Below, in pieces: positions 60,201 to 64,000 of a stretch of DNA of 64,000 nt. Numbering within the stretch: the stretch's first letter is position 1; every line of letters starts with the position of its first letter. Both the position numbers and the translations under genes were made by a program. The stretch is from Cylicocyclus nassatus. Lineage: Eukaryota; Nematoda; Chromadorea; Rhabditida; Strongylidae. Under the pieces are notes generated by a model that saw nothing but the letters and a program-made list of their open reading frames with translations, searched no databases and was not told the origin of the DNA. The stretch is from contig CATQJL010000112.1 of NCBI GenBank assembly GCA_958299035.1, positions 54,078,085 to 54,142,084 on the forward strand. The letters are read 5' to 3'.

Positions 60201-63200
60201 AGTTCAAGAAATGATTCGATAGAGTAAACCTTATAGAATACAGTACTACTTTTTTCTCTTCCTTGCATCTCTCCGTAATATTTTTTTAGATTCTTTAACA
60301 GAACTATCGGATTTTGGCAGGCCCACCTCAGCTACAATCGCATCAAACATCATCATTTTTTGGAATTTGAGACTACCAAGATGGTACTATGAGTTAGCAT
60401 TAATTTTACAAAGCAAGTGAGGGTTTACGGGTTCGAAATATCAAATTTCGAGTTTTTCGGGTACAGCCTGGGGCTCGCTAAAAAAATGAATTATGATGAT
60501 TTCTCCCCGGAAACTAGAGAAATCGGAAACAAAAAAACACCTATTAGAAAGTGGAGAAAATGCTGCATCGAATAGTGGGCGAGCTGCCTTTCTTTTGATG
60601 TTCTACGAGGATTTAGCTGCTCAAGTATGGAAATCGGTAGCATCAGTTAAAATTCTGTTAAAAATGTATGAGAAGATAAGGAAAGGAGAAAAAAGTAGTA
60701 CTGTATCCTATATGGTTTACTCTATCGAACTGTTACTTGAACTCCTTCTGAGGATTGACATGAAAGTTTTAAAAAATCTTGAAACTTGACCATCTCAAAA
60801 AGCATGGGTCGCAGATTTGGTTATTTTCTGAAAGCTCATTGGTTGTTTTGCAACAGTTTCATAACCCTTAGAAAGAAAATGAAATGCTGCATCAAATGCA
60901 TAGGAAGATCTCTTAGAAACCTAAATCCATCACATTTGGCGTCCGTTTGACAAAAGCGAAATTACTTTCGGAATGACCTAATATTTAGCACACCATAATC
61001 TACAGAAAAAGTGCTATCGAAAGATTCTTGCTAGAATGCACTCGGGACAATGCTCACTGCTTTACATCTGCGAAAAAGACGTCCTCAGAAAGATTCAAGA
61101 CTACTGAAATCGAGTTATCAAGGACATGCTGTACATAAGAAGATTCGCCTTGATAAGCTGAGCAAGCGCTGTTTTCGGATTCAAAATATACTTATTCCGA
61201 AGGAAGTTATGGCGAGTAGAATTTAAAAACGCGTGATTTTTCCAAAATTCACCAAGACGCTTCTATCTCCTTTGGAAAGAAGTCTGAGCCTATTTTAGCG
61301 CACAAGAATCTACAAGAACAATATTATCGAGTAGTACTTAGTAAAGTACAGGGCTTTTCAACATAAGAGTCACAGGCTCCGCTTGCGAGGCTCCTCCAAC
61401 GCGGCCGCCTCGCTTAGGCCGCGCACGGCGTTTGCGGCGCATCGTCCGGGCATTTTGCCAAGCTTCAGTCGACGCGCAGCCTGGTGCATGCGCCGGCGGC
61501 ATCGATTGAGACCTGGCAAAATGCCCGGATGATGCGCCACGAACGCTGCGCGGACCTATGCGTGGCGGCCGAGCGGGGCGGCTGTGACACTCAGGTTGTA
61601 AAGCCCTGTACTTCTATGTTGGGAAGGCGTTGCTTCACATATTCGCGAAAGGACCTCCGCAGAACGAATTGAGAAAACTGGAAACGGAATATCGAAGAGA
61701 TCGTATCTTCATTCCAATATATCAGAAGATTCTCCGCGCCGAGCTGAATCGAATGGTGGCTTTGGATTCAGAATTTGTCCACTCTGAAACGAGATATGGC
61801 CACGCGACAGATGTCCATACATGTATTGACATGTATGGACAAGTATGGACATGTCGCTACATGTCCATACATGTACGGACATTTCCGTACATGTCCATAC
61901 ATGTCCATACATTCGCGTCTATTTTTCAAAAAATGTGAGCGGTATTGCATACTGATTAACGTCTTTTAGATGTGGATGTGGTCGCCTCCAATCTGCACAC
62001 ATCGATATTCCATCGCTGACCAGCTCATTTCTCAATCAACATTCAAACGATGCTCTGAGCAGGAGGAAGGACAATGACAGTGATCAAAATGAACCCGATG
62101 AGCAGTCTGAAACACCGAGGCGACGAGTAAGTGTTAGAATTCATAAGATATTGTTGTTAGGGAACTTCTGGGACATGTGCTTTGGAGAATTAGTGTTTAT
62201 AGCAACGAGGAATCTGAGGGGGGGGGCCAAGTACGTTATCACGAATTCATTGGACGGAAAAGGAGACCCGGCACCGAGTACGTAATCAACAATTTCTATG
62301 AAATGAGGCTAACAACCATATTCACCTCCTCAACGAATGAGTAATTTGCGCTAACAGAAAACAGCTAGGAAAAAAATCCCCCTCTTCCGTCGATTTTGCT
62401 CCCGGTCACATTATACTGCTCATGCAGAAGTACATCATGAGATTATACCTTTTACGTCTCTTACTATCTGAGATATATTCTTCAAAAGATTATTCACTAG
62501 CTTTTTGGCAATCGCCAATTATTCAAACCCTGCCAACACATTAGTTGTCATTTTGAAGCTAAGTAGGCTTCAGTGATGATAAGTTCAGAGAAACAAGCAC
62601 GTCTATCTTGTTCTTCATAGGGTCACCGATCTAGCAAGCTTGGGGAGCGATGGAGCTTGAAAAAACATACAATTTGCCTACCAACCAATGCTTTTGGAAC
62701 GATTGAATTCCAAGGTGATGCTGTTAAAAAATATGCGCAAGTAATTTCTTGAAAATGTATGGCTGTTTTGGTTTCTGTCACATCAGATGGCGAAAATTTT
62801 TTCGTTAATGTGCACTAATTTATTATGTGAAATGCCAAATGTGCCAAACTTAACGTTTTTCCAGGTGGTCCCCACCAACATAAAGCACAATATGTTCGAT
62901 TAGGATTTGATACTGACCCAGCCCTCATTATGTCGATGTTTGAGGAGGTATTTTAAAAAATAGTTTTTGTTCTATTCGCGTTAGCTTCATACTTTAGGTT
63001 TGGCAAATTGCTCCACCAAAACTGATCATTTCTGTCCACGGAGGAAAGAATCATTTTGAGTAGGTCACAGCATACTGTAGCGTGCTTTGCTTAAGATTGT
63101 AGCTGTTTTTAGCCTCCAACCAAAACTAGCGCAAGCATTCCGCAAAGGTCTCCTGAAGGCAGCAATGACAACCGGTGCTTGGGTTATAACCAGCGGAGTG

Positions 63201-63468
63201 AACACCGGTGTTGTACGACATGTGGCTGCAGCTTTTGAAGGTGAGCCCATTGGTTTTCTGTAGCTGGGTACGTTTCTTCGTTGTTGGGGTTGGCATTAGT
63301 TCAGGTTAGGGTAGCTGTGCGCAGAAGTTTCTAAAATTTTATGTCGTGTTCTAAGCTTGCTTAATATAAACTTTTACAGGAACAAGCTCCAGTTCCCGCA
63401 ACAAAGTGGTGTGTATAGGTATCTCGCCGTGGGGTTTATTGGAGAAGAGAGATGAACTGATTGGAGAG
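51240..63468 (+). CDS. TRPM-family cation channel, N-terminal exons (partial, continues past window)
   Basis: Nine exons with compatible phases: 51240-51336, 52129-52277, 56853-56938, 61970-62126, 62621-62714, 62865-62947, 62998-63059, 63113-63240, 63380-63468 (945 nt, 315 codons, open throughout). The third exon reads [17 protein letters not shown] and joins in phase to [10 protein letters not shown], the hallmark N-terminal TRPM signature. Later exons give [56 protein letters not shown] and [11 protein letters not shown], the start of the SLOG/LSDAT domain. The rest of the domain, ankyrin-like helices, six membrane segments and TRP box lie beyond the right edge. Nematode TRPM channels (GON-2, GTL-1, GTL-2, CED-11) act mostly in Mg/Ca transport; which paralogue this is cannot be told. 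The first two exons are low-complexity N-terminal sequence, linked only by phase and position. Confidence 0.85.
51383..51944. mobile_element. non-autonomous element in TRPM intron (GGCCCGTAGTAAAGCT ends)
   Basis: GGCCCGTAGTAAAGCT at the left and its near-complement AGCTTTACTGCGGACC at the right, 562 bp. The GAGTTACTCAGGAGTAACTT-like palindrome inside (about 51630-51655) is shared with 39542-40222. Lies wholly in the intron 51337-52128. Confidence 0.65.
52548..52801. mobile_element. hAT-type MITE, CAGGGCTCGGCAC family, 254 bp
   Basis: CAGGGCTCGGCACAGGTGAA at the left and CTCGTGCCAGCCCTG at the right, with the family's GGATATC and GATTTCGTTTTTTGCATT blocks. Flanking 8-mers do not match clearly. 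Inside the TRPM intron 52278-56852. Confidence 0.75.
52802..53664. other. no gene recognised (TRPM intron)
   Basis: Intronic sequence; the frame at 52790-53107 is open by chance and has no splice or domain support. Confidence 0.35.
53665..55492. mobile_element. hAT-type element, long relative of the CAGGGCTCGGCAC family
   Basis: Starts CAGGGCCCGGCACAG and ends TGCCGGGCCCTG, with an exact 8-bp duplication GCCTTGAG at 53657-53664 and 55493-55500. 1828 bp. Terminal parts share the AGACTTCGTTTT and GATATCGTTTTT blocks with the shorter copies. Part of the extra length is a second palindromic element at 55125-55413. No hAT transposase or dimerisation domain recognised. Confidence 0.88.
55125..55413. 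mobile_element. palindromic MITE nested in the hAT element
   Basis: CTCAGACAATCGCC at 55125 pairs with GGCGATCGTCTGAG ending 55413, followed inward by GGCGGGCACCGGAAAA / TTTTTCCGGTGCCCGCC. 289 bp. Confidence 0.7.
55501..56852. other. TRPM intron, no further feature
   Basis: AT-rich intronic sequence. A short open stretch ending at a GGTACG donor near 56700 (MLFSEWDL) could be an extra exon but has no support. Confidence 0.3.
57857..58052. repeat. ACATGT-rich minisatellite, left arm
   Basis: About 16 units built on GTATGGACAT / ACATGTCC, alternating in orientation so that the tract is itself a series of palindromes. Confidence 0.85.
58621..59959. mobile_element. inner foldback 1 (GTAACCGCAGG ends), TA duplication
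   Basis: GTAACCGCAGGTTTCTTTTC pairs with the sequence ending GCGGTTAC, with TA at 58619-58620 and 59960-59961. Arms of about 570 bp (to 59187, from 59388) around a 200-bp loop. Both arms are closely matched. Mariner-type insertion site. Confidence 0.85.
59965..60978. mobile_element. inner foldback 2 (GGTCATTCCAAAAGTAATTT ends)
   Basis: GGTCATTCCAAAAGTAATTT at 59965 pairs with the complement ending GGAATGACC at 60978. The arms run almost to the centre near 60470 (AAGCATGGGTCGCAGATTT at 60798 pairs near 60130-60149; AGTACTACTTTTTTCTC near 60243 pairs near 60690). About 1.0 kb, AT-rich, no transposase. TA lies within a few bases of both ends. Confidence 0.85.
61349..61608. mobile_element. G+C-rich MITE in the right arm, TA target
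   Basis: CAGGGCTTTTCAACATAAG at the left against the complement of TTGTAAAGCCCTG at the right, with TA on both sides. Interior palindrome CCGGGCATTTTGCCA / GGCAAAATGCCCGG. The matching left arm near 58260 lacks it, so the arm gives the empty site. Confidence 0.88.
61809..61915. repeat. ACATGT-rich minisatellite, right arm
   Basis: Same unit as 57857-58052 but only about half as long; it is the opposite-arm partner. Confidence 0.85.
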
Positions 63469-63545
63469 GTAGGTGACTTTGCAAAAAGTGCTGCTTTTCC
63501 TGAGGTTTGTTGGGAAATTTTTGCCGTGTGGGAAAGTGATGTTTA

Positions 63546-63794
63546 AAGGCACCATCCACCCTAAATCTCGAATTCAATGTTTTTGTTGCCTTCAGGCCTT
63601 CTGAAAGCCCTGATTCCGAATATGGAGTCGAAAAACCGCGAAACCCCCAAAAATTCCTGTTTCGAGTTCGGAGCGGATTTCTCGCTCCTGAAGCAGTCTT
63701 TTGCGGAGAAGCTTGGGTGTTTGCCTAGTGTGGGGGCCCACACTAGTATGCCATCATAATCTCGCCAACCTCCATTCTGAGTAGACGGTGCCTT
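63546..63794. mobile_element. MITE in TRPM intron after exon 63380-63468
   Basis: AAGGCACCATCCACC at the left, complement of AAGGCACCGTCTAC at the right, about 249 bp. Interior AGTTCGGAGCGGATTTC and TCTTTTGCGGAGAAG resemble sequence at 26030-26090. Beyond it to 64000 I see no further TRPM exon. Confidence 0.6.
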
Positions 63795-64000
63795 CAAGAT
63801 GTCATACATACATGTGAAAAGGGGATAATGTGTTTGTACCCCCTTCACCCTTAGGCCGGAACCCAGCTGGGCCCCCTTTACCCACGCCGATGAGGAACTG
63901 GAAGAAGTGAGACTAAGACATCAACATTTTGAGCAAAATTACAAAGCTATCGGCTTTATTAAAATCAAATTTAGTGACATCTTGATTCTAAATATTATTA

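Larger units (their letters stand above)
57826..61947. mobile_element. giant composite foldback element filling a TRPM intron
   Basis: Outer inverted arms: 57826-58618 and about 60980-61947. They start AATACCGCTTACATTTTTTG / complement, and examples of arm pairing are GTTTCAGAGTGGACGAATTC and CAAGGACATGCTGTACATAA near 58460 and 61120. The centre is occupied by two more foldbacks (58621-59959, 59965-60978), and the right arm by a 260-bp MITE. The whole lies inside the intron 56939-61969. Confidence 0.88.

Overview
The window reads as nuclear DNA of a nematode. Evidence: small exons separated by short introns with TTTCAG-type acceptors, an animal TRPM channel gene, CR1/jockey-like and RTE-like LINE remnants, a decayed Helitron, and a very high load of palindromic (foldback) DNA transposons sitting in introns. 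There is no bacterial operon structure, no CRISPR array, and no rRNA or tRNA that I could recognise. The large TE-filled introns suggest a strongylid-type (clade V) genome, but that is inference. Most open frames in the window are chance frames or lie inside repeats.

Two host genes are well supported, both on the + strand. (1) About 683-3639: a 13-exon gene encoding a BTB/POZ domain, a BACK domain and a long Arg/Ser (RS) tail, about 433 residues, with a polyadenylation signal at 3827. Its introns carry at least two MITEs, and one of them forms the 3' end of an intron. (2) 51240-63468 and beyond the right edge: the 5' part of a TRPM-family cation channel gene. Nine exons with compatible phases give 315 codons, covering a disordered N terminus, the Trp-Ile...Arg-Arg-Glu-Cys / Cys-Gly-Cys-Gly-Arg signature and the start of the SLOG/LSDAT domain. 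A possible first exon lies at 29299-29354, which would make intron 1 about 22 kb long, containing the whole Helitron.

Layout: 1-3.8 kb BTB-BACK-RS gene with MITEs; 4.2-5.7 kb Mutator-like foldback (9-bp target duplication); 6.9-7.2 kb RTE LINE scrap; 7.3-8.6 kb Harbinger-like foldback (TAA duplication); 9.5-11.3 kb 5'-truncated LINE (- strand); 11.6-12.4 kb mariner-like MITE; 12.9-16.2 kb hAT-like fragment with nested mariner MITEs; 18.5 kb Harbinger-like MITE; 22.3-23 kb third mariner MITE; 25.8-29.1 kb foldback, G+C-rich MITE and hAT element; 29.8-34.6 kb series of MITEs (hAT, piggyBac-like, foldbacks, mariner-like); 39.3-48.9 kb decayed Helitron on the - strand, broken by other elements; 45.9-55.5 kb hAT MITE family copies; 57.8-61.9 kb a foldback with two further foldbacks and a MITE nested in it, all inside one TRPM intron; 62-63.5 kb TRPM exons.

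Little joint function can be read from the genes. The main biology is a host gene pair embedded in a dense mobile-element community. Several insertions are dated relative to each other by nesting, and several have intact target-site duplications. Gene models were built by reading splice sites and reading frames by eye, so exon ends need cDNA confirmation.
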